Positions 9,216 through 18,126 of a DNA stretch of 64,000 bases are shown piece after piece. A program made the translations under genes and the position numbers. Under the pieces are notes generated by a model. That model worked only from the letters and a program-made list of their open reading frames with translations, was not told the DNA's origin and did not search any database. The stretch comes from Bacillota bacterium (GTDB taxonomy: Bacteria > Bacillota > Clostridia > Lachnospirales > Lachnospiraceae). The stretch lies in the NCBI GenBank assembly GCA_030526045.1, contig JAUNDN010000012.1, positions 1 to 64,000 on the forward strand, written 5' to 3'. Each line of letters opens with the position of its first letter. Within the stretch, counting starts at the first letter, position 1.

Positions 9216-9244
9216 ACTATAGCACAAAATCCTATACCCAACAA
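9216..9244 (-). promoter_or_regulatory. Candidate promoter of the GGDEF/EAL gene
   Basis: Minus strand TTGTTG (9239-9244), 17 bases, TATAGT (9216-9221), about 48 bases upstream of the start codon. The match is moderate. Confidence 0.45.
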
Positions 9245-9258
9245 TACAGTTTCCAAAA

Positions 9259-10131
9259 TCAGGAAGTATGCTGTTTCTTAAATTGCTTCGGTGTAACTCC
9301 CTTCCATTTTCTAAATATTTTGATTAGATGACTACTGTCCGAAAATCCGGTTTCCTGACTGATATAGCTTAAGTCAAAATCAGTAAACAAAAGAAGATCA
9401 GCTGCCTTGCTAACACGAATAAATTCAATGTACTCCTTACAGGAGCGTCCATAATACTGTTTGAAATTTTTTGCAAAGTAAGAATAGCTCATATTACACA
9501 TATCTGCCAGATCTTCAACACGAATTGCCTCTCCCGCATGGGCATCAATATACGCGGTGATATCGTGAATGGAATCTGTTTCTGCCACCCGCGCAGCTGC
9601 CACATCCGTGTCGAACCCTTGCTCTCTCCAGATACGAATGATCTGTACCAATAGATAACAGATTTTATTATGCACAACAATATCATAACCATAATTTTGA
9701 TTTTGAAGTTCTTTGCGACATTCCTCAAAAATCTCCTTAACCGGCACCTCACGAAGCTGTTCCTCTTTAAACAGAATACTCGCTTCCGGACTCTTGCTTG
9801 CACTTTCCAGGATTACTTTCAGTTTAGGCGCATAACTGTTTTCTGTATATAGCTTATTCACGTCAAATTTCAAAACGTCATATTTAAGAGAATAATTGGT
9901 TGCAGTGTAAATTGCATGAACAGACTCAGGGTGAAACAAAATCATGTCTCCCTCTTCCACAATATAGGTATTCCCGTTACACTCAATCAATCCTGTTCCT
10001 TCCATCATATAAATGATTTCCATAAAGTAATGCCAGTGAGGGCGAACGGGAAATGATGCGCAGGATGTATCATACAAGAATGCTTCATAAGATGATTCTA
10101 AAGTATCGTGATATTCAAACAAATACTGCAT
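9259..10131 (-). CDS. AraC family transcriptional regulator with cupin sensor domain
   Basis: 290 residues from the ATG at 10131, chosen because GGGAG lies about eight bases upstream; an open frame reaches 10185 without a ribosome site. The N-terminal ~150 residues form a cupin (RPHWHYFMEIIYM, HPESVHAIY). Two C-terminal helix-turn-helix motifs (VEDLADMCNMSYSYFAKNFK and the ETGFSDSSHLIKIFRKWKG region, ending TPKQF) are typical of HTH_18. It is divergent from a GH113-like glycosidase and most likely controls it in response to a sugar; that link is inferred from position only. Confidence 0.9.
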   Translation of the reverse strand: MQYLFEYHDTLESSYEAFLYDTSCASFPVRPHWHYFMEIIYMMEGTGLIECNGNTYIVEEGDMILFHPESVHAIYTATNYSLKYDVLKFDVNKLYTENSYAPKLKVILESASKSPEASILFKEEQLREVPVKEIFEECRKELQNQNYGYDIVVHNKICYLLVQIIRIWREQGFDTDVAAARVAETDSIHDITAYIDAHAGEAIRVEDLADMCNMSYSYFAKNFKQYYGRSCKEYIEFIRVSKAADLLLFTDFDLSYISQETGFSDSSHLIKIFRKWKGVTPKQFKKQHTS

Positions 10132-10169
10132 TGTTTTTCTCCCGAATAGATTTTTACAATTTTTACATG

Positions 10170-10184
10170 GGTACATTATACCCA
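10170..10184 (-). promoter_or_regulatory. -10 element of the AraC gene inside a short palindrome
   Basis: Minus strand TATAAT at 10175-10180 lies inside the inverted repeat GGGTA-CATTA-TACCC (10170-10184). It is ~45 bases upstream of the AraC start and 61 bases before the divergent hydrolase start. It could be a shared or autoregulatory site. No convincing -35 box is visible, as expected for an activator-dependent promoter. Confidence 0.45.
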
Positions 10185-10244
10185 AATTTCTACTAAAGTG
10201 CTATATTTTTTATAAACCTTTAAAAGATTTTGAAAGGAATAAAA

Positions 10245-11177
10245 ATGGATTTTATAAAAGGAATTACATTTGCACCCTTCTGCCCCAGAGGAAGCTTTCA
10301 AACCAAAGAAGCATATGAAAGCCTTGATTGCCTGATTGCCAAGACAGGCGCTAACCTGATTACACTGGTTCCTAACGGTCTGCAGGATACTCCCCAATCA
10401 GAGGAGATTTCCTTTAATTCAGATGCTACCTTAAGTGATCAAGAATTAACCGATATGATTGCGTACATTCACAAAGCAGGACTTTCCGTTGTACTAAAGC
10501 CCACTGTCAACTGTAAGAACGGAACCTGGCGTGCTCATATTAATTTCTTTGACAAGGATGTGCACTGTGAACCTAAATGGAGCAACTGGTTTGCTTCCTA
10601 CACAGAATTTCAGCTTCATTTTGCAAAGCTTGCCGAAAAAACAGGCTGTGAAATGTTTATTGCAGGTTGTGAAATGGTCATGTCGGAACGCCGCAGTACA
10701 GAATGGAGAAAGCTGATTTCTGATATTCGTAGTGTTTACAGTGGTCCGGTAACTTACAATACCGATAAATATCAGGAAGACAATGTAACCTGGTGGGATT
10801 GCACGGACTATATCTGCTCCAGTGGCTATTATCCCACAGATGACTGGGAAAAAGAGCTTGACCGTATTGAAGCAGTTGTTCAGAAATTTCAGAAGCCTTT
10901 CTTTTTTGCAGAATGCGGTTGTATGTCTGTAGAAGGAGCCTCTAAGGTTCCGAACGACTGGCGTGTGCGCGGAGAAGTTTCTCTCAAGGAACAGGCAGAC
11001 TGGTATACTGCCATGTTTGAAGCATGTAAAAAGCGAAGCTGGGTAAAAGGATTTTGTCTCTGGGATTGGGCTTTTAAACAATACCCCATTTGTAAGGCAA
11101 GTTCTCACTGTGGATATGATATTTACGGAAAGCCTGCCCAGAAAGTTGTCAAGAAATATTATGATTCGTTTTCGTAA
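10245..11177 (+). CDS. GH113-like TIM-barrel glycoside hydrolase (beta-mannanase/mannosidase type)
   Basis: 310 residues, no signal peptide, so cytoplasmic. The start at ATG 10245 follows AAAGGA. The opening KGITFAPFCPRGS, the segment MFIAGCEM with Glu143 and the segment FFFAECGC with Glu223 fit the acid/base and nucleophile positions of clan A enzymes, closest in feel to GH113 (beta-1,4-mannan-active). Substrate is not certain from sequence; relatives are often labelled xylanase. The divergent AraC gene suggests substrate-dependent control. Confidence 0.65.
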   Translation: MDFIKGITFAPFCPRGSFQTKEAYESLDCLIAKTGANLITLVPNGLQDTPQSEEISFNSDATLSDQELTDMIAYIHKAGLSVVLKPTVNCKNGTWRAHINFFDKDVHCEPKWSNWFASYTEFQLHFAKLAEKTGCEMFIAGCEMVMSERRSTEWRKLISDIRSVYSGPVTYNTDKYQEDNVTWWDCTDYICSSGYYPTDDWEKELDRIEAVVQKFQKPFFFAECGCMSVEGASKVPNDWRVRGEVSLKEQADWYTAMFEACKKRSWVKGFCLWDWAFKQYPICKASSHCGYDIYGKPAQKVVKKYYDSFS

Positions 11178-11226
11178 CGATTTTCAATTTGTTTCATTTC
11201 CCTATTTTATTATATATCCCCCTTTG

Positions 11227-11261
11227 AAAAGGCTGTCGGTAAATGTCGGCAGTCTTTTCTT
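11227..11261 (+). terminator. Terminator of the GH113-like gene
   Basis: GGCTGTCG (11231-11238) pairs, with two G-T wobbles, with CGGCAGTC (11247-11254) and is followed by TTTTCTT. Confidence 0.65.
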
Positions 11262-11336
11262 GTACATGGTCTAGCCAAACCTGTCTCTATATGATATATT
11301 TGGATTTATTGAAAATGATATTGCAAGGGGAACACT

Positions 11337-12197
11337 ATGATACAGGATGCTTTTTTAGATACAATACTTGATGGGATTAAGCTGCTTCCGTTTTTATTTT
11401 TCACTTATCTGGTTATGGAATATATTGAGCACAAAACGGGCAGTAAAGCAGCACAAATTATGAAAAAATCAGGGAAATGGGGTCCTTTACCCGGAAGCGT
11501 TCTGGGTGTGGTTCCCCAGTGCGGATTTTCTGCGGCGGCTTCCAATCTGTATGCCGGTCGGATCATCACGCTCGGAACTCTCTTTGCCGTATTTTTATCA
11601 ACCTCGGATGAAATGCTTCCAATCCTGATATCCGAGCAAATTAACCCTTTCACAATTATGAAAATACTTGCCGTAAAGGTTAGCATCGGTATGCTTGCCG
11701 GTTTTCTTATTGATTTTCTGATCAGGAAAAAAAGAAACGGATCAGAGGAAGGACTTCGAATTGAGCATATGTGTGATCACCATCATTGCCACTGCAAGGA
11801 AGGGAAAATTCTGCGATCAGCATTAAGTCATACTCTTCAGATATTTCTGTTCATTTTACTGATTTCATTCCTTCTGAATCTTGCAATTGGCTTTACAGGG
11901 GAGGACAAGCTTGCAGCATTTATCTCTGCCAAACCAGTTCTTGGACCTATACTGGCAGCACTGGTGGGGCTGATTCCCAACTGTGCATCCTCCGTTGTAC
12001 TCACGCAGCTTTATTTAGAGGGTGTCCTGAGTGCGGGTGCAATGCTGGCAGGTCTTCTTTCCGGTTCAGGTGTGGGATTATTAGTTCTTTTTAAAGTAAA
12101 TGATGATATTAGGGAGAATATAGGGATTACACTGCTACTCTATACAATTGGGGTCGTAGCGGGAATCCTCATAGAATTAACAGGCCTCGTCTTTTAG
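11337..12197 (+). CDS. Putative manganese/heavy-metal exporter, ArsP_2-like membrane protein
   Basis: 286 residues with two homologous membrane halves: PGSVLGVVPQCGFSAAA in the first and AALVGLIPNCASSVV in the second, each with a conserved Pro-x-Cys. A cytoplasmic loop between them is rich in metal ligands (MCDHHHCHCKE, ~residues 145-155). This matches the putative 10-TM heavy-metal exporter family (arsenic efflux or manganese transporter in annotations). AAGGGG lies seven bases before the ATG. Single gene, ended by a hairpin that includes its stop codon. I infer export of a divalent metal; the ion is not determined. Confidence 0.75.
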   Translation: MIQDAFLDTILDGIKLLPFLFFTYLVMEYIEHKTGSKAAQIMKKSGKWGPLPGSVLGVVPQCGFSAAASNLYAGRIITLGTLFAVFLSTSDEMLPILISEQINPFTIMKILAVKVSIGMLAGFLIDFLIRKKRNGSEEGLRIEHMCDHHHCHCKEGKILRSALSHTLQIFLFILLISFLLNLAIGFTGEDKLAAFISAKPVLGPILAALVGLIPNCASSVVLTQLYLEGVLSAGAMLAGLLSGSGVGLLVLFKVNDDIRENIGITLLLYTIGVVAGILIELTGLVF

Positions 12198-12204
12198 ACG
12201 AGGC
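12184..12204. terminator. Bidirectional terminator between convergent exporter and GH3 genes
   Basis: Perfect 8 bp arms GCCTCGTC (12184-12191) and GACGAGGC (12197-12204) with a TTTTA loop. The plus-strand stem overlaps the exporter stop codon and is followed by CTCTGTTTT. The GH3 gene on minus ends at 12211. Confidence 0.75.
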
Positions 12205-12210
12205 TCTGTT

Positions 12211-14412
12211 TTAGATTAACTCAAATTTTTTCTGATTATTGGTATCGCTATCACTTCCGATAAAAACAGTGAAGCTTCCTTTTTCTGCCGTATAATTCAT
12301 ATTGATATCATGGAATTTCAATATTTCTTCCGTTATGGAGAAGCTTACTTCTTTTTCTTCTCCCGGTTCAAGCCAGATTTTCTCAAATCCCTTTAATTCC
12401 CTGACAGGCCTTGCCACACTGCCGCAGTCATCCCTAATATACATCTGAACCACCTCGGCTCCCCTTCGCTTCCCCGTATTTCTTACAATAACAGATGCTA
12501 TAAGCTCACCGCCTTCTTCCAGCAGTCCCCTGCTCAAATTCACTTCAGAGTAGGTAAACTTCGTGTAAGAAAGTCCATATCCAAACGTATAGAGAGGTTT
12601 ATTCGGAATATCAATATAGCGTGATTGAAATTTATTATCGGGATTGGAATCATCCATCTTTCTTCCTGTATTAAACTCCCCATAAAATACAGGTACCTGT
12701 CCTACTGAATAGGGAAAGCTCATGGGAAGTCTGCCACTCGGAGCTGTTTCCCCGTAAAGCACCTCCGTGATCGCATTTCCCCCTTCACTTCCGGGCATCC
12801 AAACTACCAGAATTGCTTTTGCTAACTCCTTAATCTTTCTGATGTCCAGTGGTCTTCCGTTAAAGAGAACTACAATGATATTTTTATTTACTCTTGCCAC
12901 TGCTTTCAAAAGCTTTTTCTGCTGCTTCGGAATCGTAATATCCCCTCGGCTGGCCGCTTCTCCGGTCTGTGCCATATGCTCGCCGATACACATTACTACC
13001 TTATCAGCCTTAAGAGCTGTCTCGACTGCCTCCTCTATCATGGCATCCGCTTCTTCCTTCGTCCGCTTACAATCATACGGAAGGTTCATTCCATACACCT
13101 TCTTCCCGGGATCGATGGAATCACAGCCTTTCGCAAAAAGAGCATTGACCTTATAGGCTTCCACACCTTCCTTCACCGACACGGCATCCTTCGCTTCTCC
13201 AAAGATGCTCCATGCGCCGATGATATTCTTTTCCTCTGTAAAAGGACCGATAAATGCAACCTTTTCTTCCTTTTTAAGAGGAAGAATTCCGTTGTTTTCA
13301 AGAAGGACAAAGGTTTCCTTTGCAGCTTCCTTTGCTTTCTTTCTGTGTTCTTCACAAAGCAGAACTGTCTTTTCGGCATCCTCATCTGCATCCTTATAGG
13401 GATTTTCAAAAAGTCCCAGCTTATTCTTCAATTCAAGTACACGAAGTACCGCTTCATCCAGCAGCTCTTCACTTACCTCTCCGCTTTCTATCAGCTCCTT
13501 CAGATAATTGGAATAGCAGGTGGTCATCATATCAATATCCGTTCCTGCCTCAATTGCCAGCTTTGCAGCTCCCTTTCTATCCTCACACAAACCATGATAC
13601 TTAATTTCTTCAATTGCTGCCCAGTCAGAAATGACTGTGCCCTCAAACCCCATTTCCTCACGAAGGACTTGACGCATCAACCATTTATTTGCTGTGGAAG
13701 GAATGCGATTCAATGTGTTAAAGGAGGTCATCACAAGAAGTGCCCCTGCCTTGATTGCTGCCTCATAAGCAGGCAGATAATCGTCTCTTAAGGTTCTTTC
13801 TGAAAGCTCCACGTTATTGTAATCTCTTCCGCCTGTAGGTGCACCGTATCCCGCAAAATGCTTTACACAGGCTCCCAGCTTACCTGACTTCTTGGGGTCA
13901 TCTCCCTGATATCCCTCCACCAATGCCTTAGCATATACACTGTTTAAATAAGGATCCTCACCCGTTGACTCCATAACTCTTCCCCATCTGGCATCTCTTA
14001 CCAGATCAACCATGGGAGAAAAAGTTACATGAATTCCTGCTGCGGAAGACTCCTTTGCTGCTACCTCCGCTCCGGTATATGCAACCTTGGGATTAAAAGC
14101 AGCACCCTGCGCCAAGGGTATAGGGAATATGGTCTTATAGCCGTTAATAATGTCTGCCATAAATACAAGGGGAATATGATGTGGATGGTTTTCTATGTGG
14201 TTCTTCTGAATTTCCTTAATGGTTTTCGCTCCGACGACGCTTAAAACACTTCCTGCTTCCCTGATAGTCTTTTCCGAGAAGCCCTGCTCTGATGCCGGAC
14301 CGGTCGCAATGCTGCCTTCTGCATAAAAACCTGCACCTCCCTGAAAGAGCTGATTAATCTTCTCATCCAAAGACATATCTTTCAGCAAATCAAGCAATTT
14401 CTGCTGTTCCAT
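12211..14412 (-). CDS. bglX: GH3 beta-glucosidase (BglX-like), cytoplasmic
   Basis: 733 residues without signal peptide. The GH3 barrel includes DARWGRVMESTGEDPYL, KHFAGYG and the nucleophile motif TVISDW with Asp263. The alpha/beta sandwich domain follows, and a C-terminal fibronectin-III-like domain starts near 640 (RGAEVVQMYIRD). It would hydrolyse beta-glucosides or related oligosaccharides imported into the cell. GGAGG lies eight bases before the ATG. It is 27 bases downstream of the DUF1624 gene and probably co-transcribed with it. Confidence 0.9.
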   Translation of the reverse strand: MEQQKLLDLLKDMSLDEKINQLFQGGAGFYAEGSIATGPASEQGFSEKTIREAGSVLSVVGAKTIKEIQKNHIENHPHHIPLVFMADIINGYKTIFPIPLAQGAAFNPKVAYTGAEVAAKESSAAGIHVTFSPMVDLVRDARWGRVMESTGEDPYLNSVYAKALVEGYQGDDPKKSGKLGACVKHFAGYGAPTGGRDYNNVELSERTLRDDYLPAYEAAIKAGALLVMTSFNTLNRIPSTANKWLMRQVLREEMGFEGTVISDWAAIEEIKYHGLCEDRKGAAKLAIEAGTDIDMMTTCYSNYLKELIESGEVSEELLDEAVLRVLELKNKLGLFENPYKDADEDAEKTVLLCEEHRKKAKEAAKETFVLLENNGILPLKKEEKVAFIGPFTEEKNIIGAWSIFGEAKDAVSVKEGVEAYKVNALFAKGCDSIDPGKKVYGMNLPYDCKRTKEEADAMIEEAVETALKADKVVMCIGEHMAQTGEAASRGDITIPKQQKKLLKAVARVNKNIIVVLFNGRPLDIRKIKELAKAILVVWMPGSEGGNAITEVLYGETAPSGRLPMSFPYSVGQVPVFYGEFNTGRKMDDSNPDNKFQSRYIDIPNKPLYTFGYGLSYTKFTYSEVNLSRGLLEEGGELIASVIVRNTGKRRGAEVVQMYIRDDCGSVARPVRELKGFEKIWLEPGEEKEVSFSITEEILKFHDINMNYTAEKGSFTVFIGSDSDTNNQKKFELI

Positions 14413-14439
14413 TTATGTACCTCCAAGCATAATAATTTT

Positions 14440-15216
14440 TTAAAAGAAATGAAATCTCCTCAATGCGAGAAGCAATCCGTAAATAACAGGCTGATGTACC
14501 ATATATATCACAAGAGAATGTCTACCAAAAAAGGAAAGAGCTTTGCACCCTTTAGAGAAATATTTTTCCATAAAATCCTTTTTTTCTATCATACGATAGA
14601 TATAATAGCCTGACAAGAATAAAAACGACCAGGGTATCGGTGTAAAATAATCTGTAGAATAAAATTCAGGATCCGTAAAGCCAAGAAAGGTCATTATACT
14701 GCCTCTATACAGAAAGTCAGGCAGTTTAAGCAGATTTAGTCCTTCAAAACCAAGATACCCCGTGTTCACATTCTTCATGCAAACAAAAAGTAACATCATT
14801 ATCGCAAACCCAGCTACAGACGGTATTTTTCTTAACCACCGCTCCAGCGGTATCATAAGCAGCATGCAGGTGCCCAGCATTGTAAGAACACCAAACACCA
14901 CCCTGTTTTCAGGCATCAGAAAAATGGTCACAATAGAAATGACTGCTCCGGCTCCGAAAACCAACAACCCTCTCCTTAAATGTCTTTTTCCAAGTGACCA
15001 GCAAAAACCGGAAAGGAGAATAAAACTCCAGCAAATACTCTGTTGCCAGGCATATGCCCCTGCCCCTTTGTACCAATCCCACTTCATATCAAAAATATAT
15101 ACCATATCCCAGCAGGCGTGAAAAAGAATCATACTGATCAGTACCAAGCCTCTGAAGCTGTCCAAAAGCTCATATCGCTTATGCCTTTTTATTTCCACGG
15201 GTTTCGCCGCCTGCAT
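14440..15216 (-). CDS. DUF1624 / heparan-alpha-glucosaminide N-acetyltransferase-like membrane protein
   Basis: 258 residues with about seven to eight membrane helices. The N-terminal signature RYELLDSFRGLVLISMILFH, with a His near residue 38, matches the HGSNAT-like catalytic family thought to move an acetyl group across the membrane to a sugar. TAGGGAGG precedes the ATG. Upstream of a GH3 gene in the same direction, so a role in glycan handling is plausible. The acceptor is unknown. Confidence 0.75.
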   Translation of the reverse strand: MQAAKPVEIKRHKRYELLDSFRGLVLISMILFHACWDMVYIFDMKWDWYKGAGAYAWQQSICWSFILLSGFCWSLGKRHLRRGLLVFGAGAVISIVTIFLMPENRVVFGVLTMLGTCMLLMIPLERWLRKIPSVAGFAIMMLLFVCMKNVNTGYLGFEGLNLLKLPDFLYRGSIMTFLGFTDPEFYSTDYFTPIPWSFLFLSGYYIYRMIEKKDFMEKYFSKGCKALSFFGRHSLVIYMVHQPVIYGLLLALRRFHFF

Positions 15217-15322
15217 GATAAAAACCTCCCTAAATAAAACAATTACATAGAAACTATTCCTACTCTACCACAATAAATCCACATTTGAAAATAGGAAAAC
15301 TGTATAACAGCATAAAATATGA

Positions 15323-15351
15323 TTGGAAATGCAGAATAAATTGATTATAAT
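15323..15351 (+). promoter_or_regulatory. Promoter of the HD-GYP gene
   Basis: TTGGAA (15323-15328), 17-base spacer, perfect TATAAT (15346-15351), 30 bases before the start codon. Confidence 0.75.
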
Positions 15352-15380
15352 AAAATACGTGAGGTAAAGGCAAAACACAT

Positions 15381-16472
15381 ATGATTAAACGAACTTTTGT
15401 AAGAACAAGAGAACTAAAAAACGGAATGATTATTGACCAGTCTCTGATAGACAGAACCGGACGAATTTTGATTGCCCGCGGCACACCTATGGATGACTAT
15501 CTGATTGAATCTCTGCTTAAGCTTGGGGTCACCAGTGTTTACATCCGTGAGGGCGAGGAAGATCCGGAGGATGAAAATATTTCTCCGCAGACATTGGAAA
15601 CCATTGAAAAGCTCAAGGTGCCTGACCGGGCAAAAGTCAAATTGTCGGAAAGCGTCAAAAAAAGAGTGTCAGAGGGTATCCAATACCTCTTTAGCAATAC
15701 ATCCACGGAAGCCTTCACAGACACTGCCAACCATATTGCAAATGATCTGATGAAAGCTATTTCCGATAATGACGCCATTGCAATCGATATCAGCGCCTTA
15801 AAGGTAAGTGATGAATACACCTTTAAGCACAGTGTAGATGTTGCCACTATGGCAATGGTCATTGCCAAAAAACATGGCATGTCAGAAAAGGAAGTACAGG
15901 AGATAGGAATATCGGGTCTTCTTCACGATGTTGGAAAATCTCAAATCCCCAATGAAATACTAAATAAAGCAGGGCGACTGACGGAAGAAGAATTTGCCCT
16001 GATGAAGCAGCATTCCCTGTTTGGTTTTAAGATTTTGAAGGAAAAAGATTCCATCTCACAGGCAATTTCTCTCGGCGTGCTGCAGCATCACGAAAAAATC
16101 AACGGGCAAGGATATCCCCTTGGTCTTAAAGCCGACCAAATTTCTCCCTATGCCAAGGTTCTTTCCGTCGCAGATGTCTATGATGCGCTTGTAACAGAAC
16201 GCCCTTATAAGAAGGCTTTTTCTCAAAATGATGCCATTGAAATTATCATGTCCATGACTACTGATCTTGATATTTCTATTATGGAAAGCTTCCTGGGAAG
16301 TATCATTTTATATCCGGTAGGCTGTACTGTACAGCTCAGTAACGGAGAAAAAGCGAGGGTTGTAGAAAACAGCACCGAATACATTCTCCGCCCCAAGGTC
16401 GTTGGTCTGAAATCCGGAAAGGTTTATGATCTTGCCAAAGACTTTAGCTGTGCAAATATTGTTATTCAATAA
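15381..16472 (+). CDS. HD-GYP domain protein, probable c-di-GMP phosphodiesterase
   Basis: 363 residues, soluble. Residues ~1-60 form a small N-terminal domain often seen before HD-GYP (FVRTRELKNGMIIDQSLIDRTG split by short loops). Residues ~145-300 are a complete HD-GYP: HSVDVATMA, LLHDVGK, QHHEKINGQGYP and SVADVYDALVTERPY are all present, so activity on c-di-GMP (to pGpG or GMP) is expected. The C-terminal ~70 residues resemble the beta-rich tail of such proteins. It is a monocistronic gene with its own promoter and terminator, and is the second c-di-GMP turnover gene within 10 kb. Confidence 0.92.
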   Translation: MIKRTFVRTRELKNGMIIDQSLIDRTGRILIARGTPMDDYLIESLLKLGVTSVYIREGEEDPEDENISPQTLETIEKLKVPDRAKVKLSESVKKRVSEGIQYLFSNTSTEAFTDTANHIANDLMKAISDNDAIAIDISALKVSDEYTFKHSVDVATMAMVIAKKHGMSEKEVQEIGISGLLHDVGKSQIPNEILNKAGRLTEEEFALMKQHSLFGFKILKEKDSISQAISLGVLQHHEKINGQGYPLGLKADQISPYAKVLSVADVYDALVTERPYKKAFSQNDAIEIIMSMTTDLDISIMESFLGSIILYPVGCTVQLSNGEKARVVENSTEYILRPKVVGLKSGKVYDLAKDFSCANIVIQ

Positions 16473-16473
16473 A

Positions 16474-16514
16474 AGAAGGCAAGGTCTTCACGTTAATAAA
16501 AGACTCTGCCTTCT
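16474..16514. terminator. Terminator overlapping two convergent genes
   Basis: AGAAGGCA plus GGTCTT (from 16474) pair with AAGACT plus TGCCTTCT (to 16514), followed by a T-rich run on plus. The right half lies inside the 3' end of the convergent phosphatase gene (stop at 16493). Confidence 0.75.
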
Positions 16515-17104
16515 TCTATTATTTCTATTTTTTCATTCTGCTCCCTTAAAATCGTAACCGCACAGTTTTTGTGAACACCCTCTCCCCAAAACTGATCAAT
16601 CGTTGTCTGATACACATTTGCCAGAATTGCTTTTAATGCACACCCATGTGTGGATACCAGAATCGTTTTGTCCGCATACTCCTTCCTGTGAATCAATTCC
16701 TTCAGGAAATTCCCGGTTCGCTCAATTACCTGCTGAAAACTCTCACCCTTGGGCGGTGTTTGATAATTGGCAGGATCATCAAAAAAGTTTAAAAAATGTT
16801 TATCCGGAATGTTATATCCTTCTTCACTGCAGCAAAGCCCTTCGTATTCCCCAAATGCAATTTCCTGTATTCTCGGTTCTTCTATAAAAGGGATGTTTCT
16901 TTCTCCGATTACCAGTCGTGCAGTTTCCTGTGCTCTGATCAAAGGAGAAGTAAACACCAGATCAAATTTTACGTTCTTAAGACCCTCTCCTGTTTTAATA
17001 GCGAGTTCTCTTCCGTAAGCATTTAGCGGAATGTCACTTTGACCCTGTATTCTTCTTTGCTTATTAAAATCCGTTTCCCCATGCCTAATTAAATATAAAA
17101 TCAT
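16493..17104 (-). CDS. Histidine phosphatase family protein (phosphoglycerate mutase-like)
   Basis: 203 residues. The N-terminal LIRHGETDFNKQRR carries the phospho-accepting His. The second catalytic His is in VSTHGCALKAIL. The family contains phosphoglycerate mutases, alpha-ribazole phosphatases and broad phosphatases, and sequence alone does not decide. Last gene of a six-gene operon that starts with pdxK-like kinase; a role as a phosphatase on a B6 vitamer phosphate is conceivable but unproven. AGGAGA precedes the ATG. Confidence 0.85.
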   Translation of the reverse strand: MILYLIRHGETDFNKQRRIQGQSDIPLNAYGRELAIKTGEGLKNVKFDLVFTSPLIRAQETARLVIGERNIPFIEEPRIQEIAFGEYEGLCCSEEGYNIPDKHFLNFFDDPANYQTPPKGESFQQVIERTGNFLKELIHRKEYADKTILVSTHGCALKAILANVYQTTIDQFWGEGVHKNCAVTILREQNEKIEIIEEGRVFY

Positions 17105-17117
17105 TTATTCTTTTCTC

Positions 17118-17531
17118 CTACAGTACCATAACCAGTGTTCCCGCCGTAATAAGTACGGCCCCCACAAGTGACTTCGCTGTAAAGTTTTCATGCAAAAACA
17201 CAAATGCTAATATTAATGTAATCACCACACTCAGTTTATCTACCGGTACCACCTTGGATGCCTCTCCGATTTGCAAAGCCCTATAGTAGCAAAGCCAGGA
17301 AGCTCCCGTAGCCAATCCGGAAAGAATTAGAAACAACCAGCTTTTTTTACTGATTGCCGATATTCCTCCCTGGGTGTTTGTTAAAAAAACCATTCCCCAG
17401 GCCATCACCAGTACCACTACTGTTCGGATTGCCGTTGCCAGATTCGAGTTGACGCCTTCAATTCCCACCTTTGCAAGTATGGAAGTTAACGCTGCAAATA
17501 TCGCAGATAAAAGTGCAAACACAAACCACAT
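17118..17531 (-). CDS. Half-size EamA family (DMT) transporter
   Basis: 137 residues with about five hydrophobic helices forming a single EamA repeat, where most DMT carriers have two repeats in ~290 residues. The sequence runs from MWFVFALLSAIFAAL to a final VGAVLILAG-like helix without sign of truncation, so it is probably a natural half-size carrier acting as a dimer. AAGGAG precedes the ATG; the next gene starts 13 bases after its stop. Substrate unknown. Confidence 0.85.
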   Translation of the reverse strand: MWFVFALLSAIFAALTSILAKVGIEGVNSNLATAIRTVVVLVMAWGMVFLTNTQGGISAISKKSWLFLILSGLATGASWLCYYRALQIGEASKVVPVDKLSVVITLILAFVFLHENFTAKSLVGAVLITAGTLVMVL

Positions 17532-17557
17532 GACCTTATTCTCCTTTGTAAACTTAA

Positions 17558-18088
17558 TTAACCGAGCTTCTTTAGCAGGATGCTTCTCATCAGTCCGCCA
17601 TACTTCTCTTTCACCAGCACCTCCCGGTATCCTGCCCTTAAAAATGTACTTTGACTGGGAATATTATGCGGAGCTATTGTAGTAAGCAGAAACCTGTACC
17701 TTCCCGTGTCTATATGCTCCTCAGCAAATTTCAGCATCTCCCCCTGCAGATGATTTCCCCTAAATTCCGGAAGAACAACAGCAGAATCCATATGCACCAC
17801 CATTGCCCGCTCTTCCTTAGAAAGCCCGATATCGTAACCCAGATTATCTTCACTGTCTCCCGGAAATCTCACCGTAAGGCTTCCTGCAATGCAACCCGTC
17901 TGTGTACAGGCAACTACCGTAAAGCCTTCTTCCTCTATATGCTTTTTCACATAGTCAAGATCATCGCATACGAACAGGGATTTGTCTTCTAAAGCCGTCA
18001 AAGTTTTCTGCATGACCTTGTAAATTTCTTCCGCATCGCTCATAATCGCTTTTCTGAGCATAATAGTTATTTGATTATTCAATTTCAA
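17558..18088 (-). CDS. GNAT family N-acetyltransferase
   Basis: Up to 176 residues with the GNAT fold: MDSAVVLPEFRGNHLQGEML is the strand 4/acetyl-CoA loop region, with RGNHLQ as the Q/RxxGxG/A-like signature, and the C-terminal segment HNIPSQSTFLRAGYRE is the usual strand 5-helix. The start is uncertain. An ATG at 18061 has no ribosome site. TTG at 18082 has AGG six bases upstream and TTG at 18088 sits just after AAGGCAGG. Fourth gene of the operon. Acceptor unknown. Confidence 0.8.
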   Translation of the reverse strand: MKLNNQITIMLRKAIMSDAEEIYKVMQKTLTALEDKSLFVCDDLDYVKKHIEEEGFTVVACTQTGCIAGSLTVRFPGDSEDNLGYDIGLSKEERAMVVHMDSAVVLPEFRGNHLQGEMLKFAEEHIDTGRYRFLLTTIAPHNIPSQSTFLRAGYREVLVKEKYGGLMRSILLKKLG

Positions 18089-18126
18089 CCTGCCTTGTAT
18101 TTATGTTTCATCTGCTTACAGACAAT

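Noticed and set aside
11280-11335. Possible Fur- or Mn-responsive site upstream of the metal exporter
   Set aside because: Only partial resemblance to a GATAATGAT-type box, and too short for a yybP-ykoY riboswitch; not supportable.
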